Part shown: one piece after another, positions 1-5,064 of the stretch | How positions within the stretch are numbered: position 1 is the stretch's first letter | Layout of the letters: each line of letters begins with the position of its first letter | Assembly: GCA_041744735.1 (NCBI GenBank) | Contig: JBGTKH010000124.1 | Location: forward strand, 1-5,423 | DNA: 5,423 nt | Direction of reading: 5' to 3' | From: JBGTKH01 sp041744735 | Lineage (GTDB): Bacteria > Planctomycetota > Planctomycetia > Pirellulales > Pirellulaceae | Notes under the pieces: model-generated | Seen by the model: the letters and a program-made list of their open reading frames with translations, nothing else | Databases searched by the model: none | What the model was told of the DNA's origin: nothing | Position numbers and translations under genes: made by a program

Positions 1-1
1 C

Positions 2-259
2 GATCATCGCGTTCGCTTGCGCGCCGCCAACGTGTGGCTATACTCAAATCGTTCGGGCAAGCGCGATGAATTACTCGACAAGCCGCCGACTCAGTTGCAG
101 CTCTATCAGGAAGTCACAGTTTGTCCTAGCGACGTCGAAAGTCCGCGATTGCCATTGTTGGGACTGCGGGCTCTAACATTAGCCGGACTTGATCTGCGCG
201 TTAATGGCCGCCAACGCTCGGTGACAATTAGCAAAGCGAGCCACGTTTGGTTCGGTTGA
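2..259 (+). CDS. C-terminal end of an upstream protein, possibly aspartyl-protease-like (5' partial)
   Basis: This frame is open from the left edge to a TGA at 257-259 and gives 85 residues with no start needed inside the window. It therefore looks like the tail of a gene beginning upstream. The text reads like a folded beta-rich domain: an LRAANVWLYSN strand (residues 6-16), a hydrophilic turn, then PRLPLLGLRALTLAGLDLRV (48-67) and a final strand ending in VWFG. The 'P-L-L-G-x-R-A-L' stretch followed by a paired-strand ending resembles the C-terminal half of retropepsin-like (clan AA) aspartyl proteases, where a conserved 'LLG' follows the flap. The catalytic D-T/S-G would lie outside the window and cannot be checked. 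The stop is 11 bases before the ATG of the phosphorylase gene, so the two are probably co-transcribed. I am fairly sure it is coding and unsure of the family. Confidence 0.55.
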   Translation, partial: DHRVRLRAANVWLYSNRSGKRDELLDKPPTQLQLYQEVTVCPSDVESPRLPLLGLRALTLAGLDLRVNGRQRSVTISKASHVWFG

Positions 260-270
260 GCAACGACATC

Positions 271-1101
271 ATGACACCACTGGCCATACAAGTCGCGGAA
301 GCTGTGACGATGGTTCATCAGCGGTGGCCCCACAACGCGCGCGTGGGCCTGATTCTCGGCACTGGATTGGGACACTTGGCCGATCAGGTCGAACACGAGG
401 CGATCATTGCGTACGACGACATCCCGCATTTTCCGCGTTCGACGGCGCTCAGCCACAAGGGCCAGTTGGTTTGCGGCCGGTTGGCGGGCGTGCCGGTGTT
501 GACGATGGAGGGGCGCTCGCATCTGTATGAGGGCTACTCGGCAGACGAAGTGACCTTTCCCATTCGCGTGATGCGAGGGCTGGGAGCCGAGTTGCTGATC
601 GTCTCCAACGCCAGCGGCGGATTGAACCCGCGGTATGCATCGGGCGACGTGATGGTTGTTGCGGACCACATCCATCTGATGTTCCGTTGCCCAGAGGCGG
701 CGAATTCCGACGAGCAGCGACCGATCGAACGCATCGGTCGGAACGTGGCGCCGCTGTACGATCCGGCGCTGGTCGAGCGATCGCTGGAGATTGCCCGCCG
801 CGAAAACTTTGTCGCGCATCGCGGAGTGTACGTCGCCGTGACTGGGCCGAACTACGAGACCCGCGCCGAGTATCGATTCTTGCGACGCATTGGCGGCGAC
901 GTGGTCGGCATGTCGACGGTGCCCGAAGTGCTCGTCGCATCCCAGCTCGGCATGCGCGTGCTGGCGCTCTCGACCGTTACCAATGTCGCCCGCCCCGACG
1001 CACCGCACATCGTGAAAGCCGCCGAAGTCGTCTCGGTGGCCGAACACGCGGAACCGAACCTCCGCAATATCGTGCAAGGGATCATTCACTCCGTGACATA
1101 G
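271..1101 (+). CDS. punA: Purine nucleoside phosphorylase, trimeric (PNP/MTAP) class
   Basis: This cytosolic purine-salvage enzyme cleaves inosine, guanosine and their deoxy forms with phosphate, giving the free base and (deoxy)ribose-1-phosphate. The 276-residue length is normal for the trimeric class. Visible landmarks, in order: the phosphate loop GTGLG (30-34); PHFPRSTALSHKGQLVCG (52-69) with the phosphate-site His62; EGRSHLYEGY (80-89); the family signature NASGGLNP (113-120); NYETRAE (194-200) with base-binding Glu196; GMSTVPE (213-219) with ribose-site Met214; and TN (237-238). Glu196 and Asn238 match human Glu201 and Asn243, which favours 6-oxopurine nucleosides over methylthioadenosine. 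I start at ATG 271. An in-frame TTG at 247 would add eight residues and overlap the upstream stop. No strong ribosome binding site is seen, so translational coupling to the upstream gene is likely. The 3' end overlaps the convergent VOC gene by 16 bases. Confidence 0.96.
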   Translation: MTPLAIQVAEAVTMVHQRWPHNARVGLILGTGLGHLADQVEHEAIIAYDDIPHFPRSTALSHKGQLVCGRLAGVPVLTMEGRSHLYEGYSADEVTFPIRVMRGLGAELLIVSNASGGLNPRYASGDVMVVADHIHLMFRCPEAANSDEQRPIERIGRNVAPLYDPALVERSLEIARRENFVAHRGVYVAVTGPNYETRAEYRFLRRIGGDVVGMSTVPEVLVASQLGMRVLALSTVTNVARPDAPHIVKAAEVVSVAEHAEPNLRNIVQGIIHSVT

Positions 1102-1469
1102 CCCTCGCGGTCGATCACCTCGAACATGTAGCCGTTGGGATCGCGGAAGAAGAATCGCTCGAACGGCGTTTCGCGGATGGCGTCGACGAGTGTTGCGCCG
1201 TTGGCGATCAGACGCTGCTTGAGCGCCGCAAAATCGGCGCTGGGATGAAACACCGCGACGTGACGGCCGAATTCGGCTTCGAACGGCGACGGCTCGAAGT
1301 CGGCGATCTGCAGAATGTGAATCTGTTGACCGGGTGCGATTTCCAGCCACGCGGCCGTCAAGTCGATGTTGCCCGGCTGATGAATCGGCTGCCAGAGGAA
1401 CGTGTTCTGGAAGAACTGGCTGGAGCGTTGCGCGTTTCGCGTGGCGATGGTCAGATGGGCGAACGACAT
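1086..1469 (-). CDS. VOC-superfamily (glyoxalase/bleomycin-resistance fold) protein
   Basis: This 127-residue, probably cytosolic protein has a single vicinal-oxygen-chelate domain made of two beta-alpha-beta-beta-beta modules. It starts FAHLTIATRN (3-12), continues with SQFFQNTFLW (17-26), where the family usually has 'FYxxvLG', then WLEIAPGQQIHILQI (41-55), GRHVAVF (68-74) and the family signature RDPNGYMFEVID (109-120). Candidate metal ligands by position are His5, His51, His70 and Glu117. All four are present, so a metal-dependent enzyme is plausible. The substrate cannot be read from sequence: glyoxalase I, thiol transferase and dioxygenase branches share this fold. The gene lies 36 bases downstream of the PfpI gene on the same strand and is probably co-transcribed with it. 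Its ATG has no good Shine-Dalgarno; an A/T-rich heptamer array sits just before it. Its last 16 bases overlap the phosphorylase gene. Confidence 0.92.
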   Translation of the reverse strand: MSFAHLTIATRNAQRSSQFFQNTFLWQPIHQPGNIDLTAAWLEIAPGQQIHILQIADFEPSPFEAEFGRHVAVFHPSADFAALKQRLIANGATLVDAIRETPFERFFFRDPNGYMFEVIDREGYVTE

Positions 1470-1473
1470 TGGA

Positions 1474-1508
1474 AATTTTCGATTTTTGATTTTCGATTTT
1501 CGAGTTTA
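1474..1508. repeat. Degenerate heptamer array (GATTTTC units)
   Basis: Five consecutive 7-base units can be laid out on the + strand: AATTTTC, GATTTTT, GATTTTC, GATTTTC and GAGTTTA. Each is within one or two bases of GATTTTC. The array fills the 36-base gap between the PfpI and VOC genes, and its last unit supplies the TAA stop of the PfpI gene. On the transcribed minus strand it reads as GAAAATC repeats, which gives an A-rich, unstructured leader directly before the VOC start codon. It may be a simple replication-slippage tract, or it may help ribosome entry at a gene that lacks a Shine-Dalgarno. Confidence 0.75.
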
Positions 1509-2060
1509 GGATTTGGACGCCGCATGCTGATTTGTCATTACCTGGAGTATGCCGCGGCAGAAGTCGGGCAGGTCGTCGGGTTTGCGGCTGGAGACGAAGT
1601 GGCGGTCAATAACCACTGCGGCGTCCTCCCAGATCGCGCCGGCGTTGACGAGGTCGTCCTTAATTCCCGGCGAACCAGTGACTCGCACGCCTTTGTAAAC
1701 GCCCGCGGAGATGGGAATCCAGCCGCCGTGACAAATGGCTGCGACTAACTTTCCAGCCGCGGCAAAATCGCGGACGAGTTGCAAGACCTGCGGATCGCGG
1801 CGCAGTTTGTCGGGCATGAAACCGCCGGGCACGACCAGGCCGTCGAAGTCCGCCGCTTTGACTTCGATGATCGCGGCGTCGGAAACGCAGGGATAGCCAT
1901 TCTTGCCGGCAAACGTGTGCCCGGCCTGTTCTCCGGCAACGACGACGCCGGCTCCCGCCTCGATCAGCCGCAACTTGGGATACCATAATTCGAGATCCTC
2001 GTAGATGTCGCCTACAAAAATCAAAAACCGTTTGCCGGCCAGCGGGTCGTTCGATGACAT
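1506..2060 (-). CDS. DJ-1/PfpI family protein (type 1 glutamine amidotransferase-like)
   Basis: This is a 184-residue cytosolic protein of the DJ-1/PfpI superfamily, whose members are described as cysteine peptidases, glyoxalase III or protein/nucleotide deglycases. Landmarks: FLIFVGDIYEDLELWYP (12-28) with the conserved acidic Glu21; the GLVVPGGF strand-turn (74-81); and the nucleophile elbow AAICHGGW (107-114) with Cys110 followed by His111. These match the PfpI pattern, where 'ICHGPW' is usual, so Gly113 replaces the common proline. TGSPGIKDDLVNAGA (128-142) is the usual segment after the elbow. I choose ATG 2060 because GAGG lies seven bases upstream and conserved sequence begins at once; a longer frame from 2129 adds 23 unconserved residues. 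The gene is transcribed divergently from yceH and leads a two-gene unit with the VOC gene. Whether it is a deglycase, glyoxalase or peptidase cannot be told from sequence. Confidence 0.94.
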   Translation of the reverse strand: MSSNDPLAGKRFLIFVGDIYEDLELWYPKLRLIEAGAGVVVAGEQAGHTFAGKNGYPCVSDAAIIEVKAADFDGLVVPGGFMPDKLRRDPQVLQLVRDFAAAGKLVAAICHGGWIPISAGVYKGVRVTGSPGIKDDLVNAGAIWEDAAVVIDRHFVSSRKPDDLPDFCRGILQVMTNQHAASKS

Positions 2061-2067
2061 GGCGTTA

Positions 2068-2071
2068 CCTC
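2068..2071 (-). promoter_or_regulatory. Ribosome binding site of the PfpI gene
   Basis: The minus strand reads GAGGTAACGCC then ATG, so the GAGG core is seven bases from the start at 2060. This spacing is the main reason for preferring this start over the in-frame ATG at 2129. Confidence 0.7.
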
Positions 2072-2255
2072 GAGAGGGGAATGATGACGGTCGCAAAATT
2101 TCACTCAGCACAAATGCCATTTTTAGCACGGCGGGGCTGCGCCGGCTACCGCGGCAAGCGGCTGGTCAGTATGGTGCTGATATTACGTGCAACGACAGTT
2201 AAATGCTATGGCGGCGGTCGGCTCGGCGAGCCAACCTACAGTCATTCAAACATAC

Positions 2256-2260
2256 AAGGA
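2256..2260 (+). promoter_or_regulatory. Ribosome binding site of the YceH gene
   Basis: AAGGA is followed by ten bases and then ATG at 2271. Upstream in-frame starts (GTG 2187, ATG 2208) lack a comparable site and would add residues outside the family's conserved region. A 13-base inverted repeat, GGCTCGGCGAGCC at 2220-2232, lies about 24 bases upstream and could fold in the leader. Confidence 0.55.
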
Positions 2261-2270
2261 TCAGGCAGTC

Positions 2271-3011
2271 ATGGATCAAGAGGCAACTCAACAAGCGGAA
2301 CGGCCGCAGCCGCAATGGCGTGCATTGTCATCGATCCAGCGGCGAGTGCTCGGCGTGTTGGTCGAGAAGGCGAAGACCACGCCGGACCAGTATCCGATGA
2401 CGCTCAACTCGCTGACCAACGGCTGCAATCAGAAAACGAACCGCGATCCGCAGATGGATCTGAAGCCGGAACAGGTCGAGCAAGCGCTGGATGAACTGCG
2501 CCAGTTGGGAGCCGTGGCCGAAGTGCAGGGCAGCGGCCGCGTTGCCAAGTACCGACACTACGCCTACGAATGGCTGGGCATCGACAAGGTCGAGAGCTCG
2601 GTGATGACCGAACTCTTGCTGCGCGGCGAGCAGACGATCGGCGAATTGCGCGGCCGGGCCGCGCGCATGGAACCGATCGCCGATCTGACGGCGCTGCGGC
2701 CGCTCCTGCAATCGCTCATGCAAAAGGGGCTGGTGATTTCGCTCACTCCCGAAGGCCGCGGCCAAGTCGTGACTCATGCTCTCTACAAAGAGCGCGAGTT
2801 GAACGAGCTGCGCAGCCGCTTCGCGTCGCACGTCCCGACTTCTGATTCAGCGCCCGATGAAGAAGGGTTCGCACCCACGCTCGCCGCGCCGGCGTCCGGC
2901 GGCGTGACCAGCGACATGTTCGCCGAGCTGCGGCTGGAAGTCGCCGAACTGCGGGCCGAGGTCGCTCGGCTGCGCCAGCAGGTCGGCGAAATCCAAGAGA
3001 AACTCTCCTAG
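2271..3011 (+). CDS. yceH: YceH-family (DUF480/UPF0502) winged-helix protein
   Basis: This 246-residue protein belongs to the YceH/UPF0502 family, which is built of two tandem winged-helix domains; its exact role is not established. The first domain carries the diagnostic stretch: LSSIQRRVLGVLVEKAKTTP (19-38), DQYPMTLNSL (39-48) and NGCNQKTNRDP (50-60), then a helix QALDELRQLG (71-80) and GSGRVAKYRH (87-96). The second domain includes SVMTELLLRGEQTIGELRGR (110-129) and AARMEPIADL (130-139). A Pro/Ala/Asp-rich linker (about 188-214) leads to a C-terminal coiled coil (217-245) with Leu/Val at heptad positions, suggesting oligomerisation. Length is somewhat above the roughly 215 residues of E. 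coli YceH, mostly from the linker and coil. The gene is divergent from the PfpI gene and followed by a large hairpin. DNA binding is plausible from the fold but inferred. Confidence 0.94.
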   Translation: MDQEATQQAERPQPQWRALSSIQRRVLGVLVEKAKTTPDQYPMTLNSLTNGCNQKTNRDPQMDLKPEQVEQALDELRQLGAVAEVQGSGRVAKYRHYAYEWLGIDKVESSVMTELLLRGEQTIGELRGRAARMEPIADLTALRPLLQSLMQKGLVISLTPEGRGQVVTHALYKERELNELRSRFASHVPTSDSAPDEEGFAPTLAAPASGGVTSDMFAELRLEVAELRAEVARLRQQVGEIQEKLS

Positions 3012-3015
3012 AACT

Positions 3016-3089
3016 GTGAGCCGAAGCCTCGGGCCGGACGGCCGGATAACCCGCAAAATCAAGGCCCGCGGCTAACGCCGTCGGCTTAC
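3016..3089. repeat. Large imperfect hairpin, intergenic repeat-like element
   Basis: Two arm pairs nest. GTGAGCCGA (3016-3024) pairs with TCGGCTTAC (3081-3089), nine pairs with one G-U wobble. CCTCGGGCC (3027-3035) pairs with GGCCCGCGG (3063-3071), nine positions with one mismatch. The 27-base centre also contains GGACGGCCGG. It begins four bases after the yceH stop, so it could stabilise or end that mRNA, though no T tract follows. The right arm (GGCTAACGCCGTCGGCTTAC) matches my recollection of spacer repeats common in planctomycete genomes. That link is from memory and untested. Confidence 0.65.
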
Positions 3090-3110
3090 AATCCGATTTC
3101 ATCCCAGAAA

Positions 3111-3129
3111 CGCAAGCTGGAAGCTTACG
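3111..3129. repeat. Short hairpin CGCAAGCT/AGCTTACG
   Basis: CGCAAGCT and AGCTTACG form an eight-position stem with one C/A mismatch around a GGA loop. It lies 21 bases after the larger hairpin in the same convergent spacer and may be part of one composite spacer element. Confidence 0.55.
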
Positions 3130-3149
3130 CCACGAAGTTAACTAACCCT

Positions 3150-3170
3150 AAAAACACGCTTTGACAAAGC
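3150..3170 (-). terminator. Probable weak intrinsic terminator of the membrane-protein gene
   Basis: On the minus strand GCTTTGTCAAAGC (3170 to 3158) folds into a five-pair stem with a three-base loop (GTC). It is followed by GTG and then five Ts (3154-3150). It starts five bases beyond the stop codon of the membrane-protein gene. The short A/T-rich stem makes it weak. The adjoining 3171-3180 (ACTAGCTAGT) is a perfect 10-base palindrome that includes the stop codon. Confidence 0.45.
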
Positions 3171-3175
3171 ACTAG

Positions 3176-3580
3176 CTAGTCATCATTGGAATCGTCGTGT
3201 ATATCGAGCGCGGGTGGAATCTCGTCCGGCGGCGGCAACGACTTGCGAAACGTCTTGTGTTCGACGTGGCTTTGCGTGAATTCGCTGACCACCAGCCACA
3301 CGAAGCCGACGATGGCCACGGCGAAGCCGCTGACGAACAAGGCCACGCAGATCGCACCGGGATCGGCCGGATCAATCCCCATGCCCCGCACGATCGCCAA
3401 ATCCACGGCTACGACGGCCATGAGTCCGAACATCGTCAGCAATCCGAATCGCCGCTGACGCAGCAGTCGCCGGAGCGTGCGGAAGTCGATCAAATCGAAT
3501 AACCACATGACCGCCGCGATCCCCAGCAGAAAGATGCTGAAGCACGCGGCTCCACAAAGGAATTCCACCAAATGCATCAT
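3176..3580 (-). CDS. Small three-helix inner-membrane protein, function unknown
   Basis: I do not recognise this 134-residue protein by family. It shows three hydrophobic helices at about 8-28, 46-64 and 77-98. The first loop is strongly basic (RTLRRLLRQRRFG, 34-46), so the positive-inside rule places that loop in the cytoplasm. The second loop (about 65-76, RGMGIDPADPGA) then faces outward. The C-terminal tail (99-134) is soluble, proline-rich (LPPPDE, 115-120) and ends in an acidic run, DIHDDSNDD. The 'RRFGLLTMFGLMAVVAVDLAIV' type of helix after a basic patch is common in small planctomycete membrane proteins, from memory. I start at ATG 3580 because GAGGTGAGG lies just upstream; the adjacent ATG at 3577 is equally possible. 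It is divergent from the orphan gene at 3783 across a 202-base spacer. Confidence 0.82.
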   Translation of the reverse strand: MMHLVEFLCGAACFSIFLLGIAAVMWLFDLIDFRTLRRLLRQRRFGLLTMFGLMAVVAVDLAIVRGMGIDPADPGAICVALFVSGFAVAIVGFVWLVVSEFTQSHVEHKTFRKSLPPPDEIPPALDIHDDSNDD

Positions 3581-3582
3581 GA

Positions 3583-3591
3583 CCTCACCTC
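3583..3591 (-). promoter_or_regulatory. Doubled ribosome binding site before the membrane-protein gene
   Basis: The minus strand carries two GAGG cores (GAGGTGAGG) and then TC and tandem ATG codons (3580, 3577). The distal core is seven bases from the first ATG and the proximal core five bases from the second, so either start is served. Confidence 0.6.
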
Positions 3592-3714
3592 ACGACAGAC
3601 ATTCCGCGGCGGGTTGTGTCCTGATTCCCGCAAAGGTGCCGCGCGGGCAACTCCTAACACCGCATGTGGCTCCGCATTACGCTGGGCCGCGCGATTTTGT
3701 GTCGAACTTCAACC

Positions 3715-3744
3715 TTGACCCACAGGGAATATCGTAAGTACAGT
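3715..3744 (+). promoter_or_regulatory. Possible sigma-70-type promoter for the orphan gene
   Basis: TTGACC (3715-3720) and TACAGT (3739-3744) are separated by 18 bases, matching five and four positions of the -35 and -10 consensus. They lie about 40 bases upstream of the ATG at 3783, leaving a short leader with a good ribosome binding site. Promoter rules in this lineage are not well defined, so this is tentative. Confidence 0.3.
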
Positions 3745-3768
3745 TGAATTAGAGCCGATACTGGAAGT

Positions 3769-3774
3769 GGAGGA
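3769..3774 (+). promoter_or_regulatory. Strong ribosome binding site of the orphan gene
   Basis: GGAGGA ends eight bases before ATG 3783. It fixes the start and suggests good translation. Confidence 0.8.
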
Positions 3775-3782
3775 CGCAGCCG

Positions 3783-4322
3783 ATGACGTTGAACCCATCC
3801 AGCACCTTGCTGAGCCGCTTTTTCGCCGGGCTGGCCGAGCAGACTTTTCAGACGCATCTGGGCGTGGCCGACCCGCCGCTGGTCGATTATGTGGGGAATC
3901 TGTTAGTGCGATTCCTGCGCTACGACACCCTCTATCGAATCCGCAACCTGAGTGGCCGGCGGGTGCAGGAGTTGGGCCAGATGCTGGCCGAAGCCGAAGC
4001 CCGCATTGGCGACGCGCGCCGCGAAGTGCACCGGCACATCGGCGACTTCACGCTGTTCTGGGCTGGCATTTTTCCCGAGTCGCTGGGCGGCACGCGCGGG
4101 CCGGTGCAGTTTGACCGGTTTGTCTATTACTGTGAGCACGGCAAGCGGGCTTATCTGATCGCCAGCTCGATTGAGACCGAGCACGACGAAGACGCGCCGG
4201 CTGAAGTGCTGGAACGGTTGAGCGAGCAGTTCGAGTTGTGCGCCTATGGCCTGCGCGAAATCCGCCGCGAGTGGGAACGCCGCGATGGCGATGACATCCC
4301 GCGGGCGCTACTCATCAACTGA
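3783..4322 (+). CDS. Conserved-looking helical protein of unknown function
   Basis: This 179-residue protein has no signal peptide and no membrane helix, so it is probably cytosolic. I recognise no named domain. It appears almost wholly helical: an amphipathic N-terminus (LLSRFFAGLAEQTFQTHLGV, 9-28), DPPLVDYVGNLLVRFLRYD (30-48), then a long charged helix VQELGQMLAEAEARIGDARREVHRHIGD (61-88). A motif-like stretch follows, GDFTLFWAGIFPE (87-99), then a short insert, FVYYCEHGKRAYLIAS, and a C-terminal helix (about residue 143 on) rich in Glu and Arg. His83, His85 and Asp88 are close together and could bind a metal, but that is speculation. The overall text resembles an orphan family I associate with planctomycetes. 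Coding status is strong from the ribosome binding site, codon pattern and clean stop. No frameshift or truncation is seen. Confidence 0.85.
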   Translation: MTLNPSSTLLSRFFAGLAEQTFQTHLGVADPPLVDYVGNLLVRFLRYDTLYRIRNLSGRRVQELGQMLAEAEARIGDARREVHRHIGDFTLFWAGIFPESLGGTRGPVQFDRFVYYCEHGKRAYLIASSIETEHDEDAPAEVLERLSEQFELCAYGLREIRREWERRDGDDIPRALLIN

Positions 4323-4353
4323 ATGCTTGACGCGGTCGGCCTGCAACAAATGT

Positions 4354-4446
4354 AGCTGCGATCGCCAGAACGCGGGCCTGGTGATTGACACTTTCTAGCA
4401 GCAAACGCAGCTTTCGTGCGAATGCCGCGTTCTGGCGAACGCAGCT
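4354..4446. repeat. 22-bp near-perfect inverted repeat with 49-base centre
   Basis: The left arm 4354-4375 (AGCTGCGA...AACGCGG) and the reverse complement of the right arm 4425-4446 match at 21 of 22 positions, differing only at one A/T. The core AACGCAGCT of the right arm (4438-4446) also occurs directly repeated inside the centre (4404-4412), so alternative pairings with the left arm are possible. It lies 31 bases after the orphan gene's stop and before a minus-strand terminator. There is no transposase and no obvious flanking duplication. It may be a REP-like or miniature mobile element, or a bidirectional mRNA 3' end structure. Confidence 0.8.
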
Positions 4447-4463
4447 TCGAGGTGGGCGGGCGC

Positions 4464-4488
4464 AAAAAAACAGGCGCGTCCGTGCGCC
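4464..4488 (-). terminator. Intrinsic terminator of the secreted-protein gene
   Basis: On the minus strand GGCGC (4488-4484) pairs with GCGCC (4477-4473) around a six-base loop. TG and then seven Ts (4470-4464) follow. It lies 39 bases after the stop codon at 4528. A longer alternative stem, CGGGCGCA (4457-4464) with TGCGCCCG (4483-4490), would enclose the whole element and compete with it. Confidence 0.75.
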
Positions 4489-4527
4489 CGACATGAGTTC
4501 ATTTCGCCGTCAGCCGAGTTGATGTGG

Positions 4528-4941
4528 CTATTTGTCGCCGGGCTTCTCCTCGTCCGGTTTCTTGTCGCCTTCCTTCTTGGACTTGGATTTCGACTTCGCT
4601 GCGGACGAGAGTTTTTCAACCTCCTGCCTTTGTTCCGGCGTCAACACTGCTTCGATCTCAGCATCGCGTTGGGCTTCCAGCGCCTCCAATTGTTCTTGCA
4701 GCTTTTTGATCTGCTCGGCGTATTTGCCTTGGACGCCATAGATCTTTTCTCGCTGCGCCTCGGTCACCACCGAGGCATAATGATTCGGCAGCCGGCCTTT
4801 CGGCTCCTTCTTTTCTGCCGCGGGCTGGTCGCCCTTTGCCTTCTCATCTCCTTGTCCGCGCCCGTCGGACAATAACAAACTCAGCGCCAGCGGGATCGCC
4901 AGCGCGGCAACGAACCACGTCTTGAAACTTACTCGCCTCAT
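4528..4941 (-). CDS. Small secreted protein with two Spy/CpxP-like (LTxxQ) motifs
   Basis: The 137-residue protein begins with a typical signal sequence: MRRVSFK, a hydrophobic core (FVAALAIPLALSLLL, 10-24), then a polar stretch (SDGRGQG) where cleavage is likely. The mature part starts with a charged, flexible region, then RLPNHYASVVTEAQREKIYG (50-69), a helix or coiled coil (70-100) and VLTPEQRQEVEKL (99-111). The pair T-E-A-Q-R (60-64) and T-P-E-Q-R (101-105) resembles the LTxxQ motifs of periplasmic Spy/CpxP proteins, which bind misfolded proteins or sense envelope stress. That role is inferred only. The tail (112-137) is low-complexity and Lys/Glu/Asp-rich. ATG 4941 is chosen because AAGGAG lies seven bases upstream and a signal peptide follows at once; a frame extending to 5070 adds 43 unlikely residues. 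A strong terminator lies downstream. Confidence 0.87.
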   Translation of the reverse strand: MRRVSFKTWFVAALAIPLALSLLLSDGRGQGDEKAKGDQPAAEKKEPKGRLPNHYASVVTEAQREKIYGVQGKYAEQIKKLQEQLEALEAQRDAEIEAVLTPEQRQEVEKLSSAAKSKSKSKKEGDKKPDEEKPGDK

Positions 4942-4948
4942 ACGCCAT

Positions 4949-4954
4949 CTCCTT
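4949..4954 (-). promoter_or_regulatory. Strong ribosome binding site of the secreted-protein gene
   Basis: AAGGAG on the minus strand is seven bases from ATG 4941. An out-of-frame ATG at 4948-4946 sits between the two but has no spacing to a ribosome binding site and opens only a shadow frame. Confidence 0.8.
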
Positions 4955-5064
4955 AAAATGAGAATTGACGAACGGCCAGCGACACCGTCGCCGGCAAACG
5001 CGAGTGATTTTGCCGCAGCGGCGGAGGAAAGAAAAGCAAAATGGCCGACTACTTTTGAGCGCCG

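Noticed and set aside
106..1350. 414-residue minus-strand open frame opposite the phosphorylase and VOC genes
   Set aside because: Arg/His-rich composition, no recognisable domain, and it lies antisense to a certain enzyme gene; a codon-bias shadow.
1474..1508. Heptamer array as a CRISPR or protein-coding repeat
   Set aside because: Units are 7 bases with no spacers, and the array contains a stop codon of the neighbouring gene.
687..1748. 353-residue plus-strand open frame across the phosphorylase, VOC and PfpI genes
   Set aside because: It overlaps three well-supported genes and reads as low-complexity Arg-rich text.
2061..2270. Divergent promoters between the PfpI and yceH genes
   Set aside because: Promoters must exist here, but no -35/-10 pair on either strand was good enough to list.
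2054..2494. 146-residue plus-strand frame across the divergent spacer and the start of yceH
   Set aside because: Different frame from the clear YceH family match; no ribosome binding site and no domain.
2328..2831. 167-residue minus-strand frame inside yceH
   Set aside because: Antisense shadow of a recognisable gene; no start signal.
4519..4875. Hydrophobic 118-residue plus-strand frame (MMWLFVAGLLL...) that looks like a membrane protein
   Set aside because: It is the antisense of the Lys/Glu-rich secreted protein: Lys and Glu codons read backwards give Phe and Leu. The minus-strand gene has the ribosome binding site, signal peptide and terminator.
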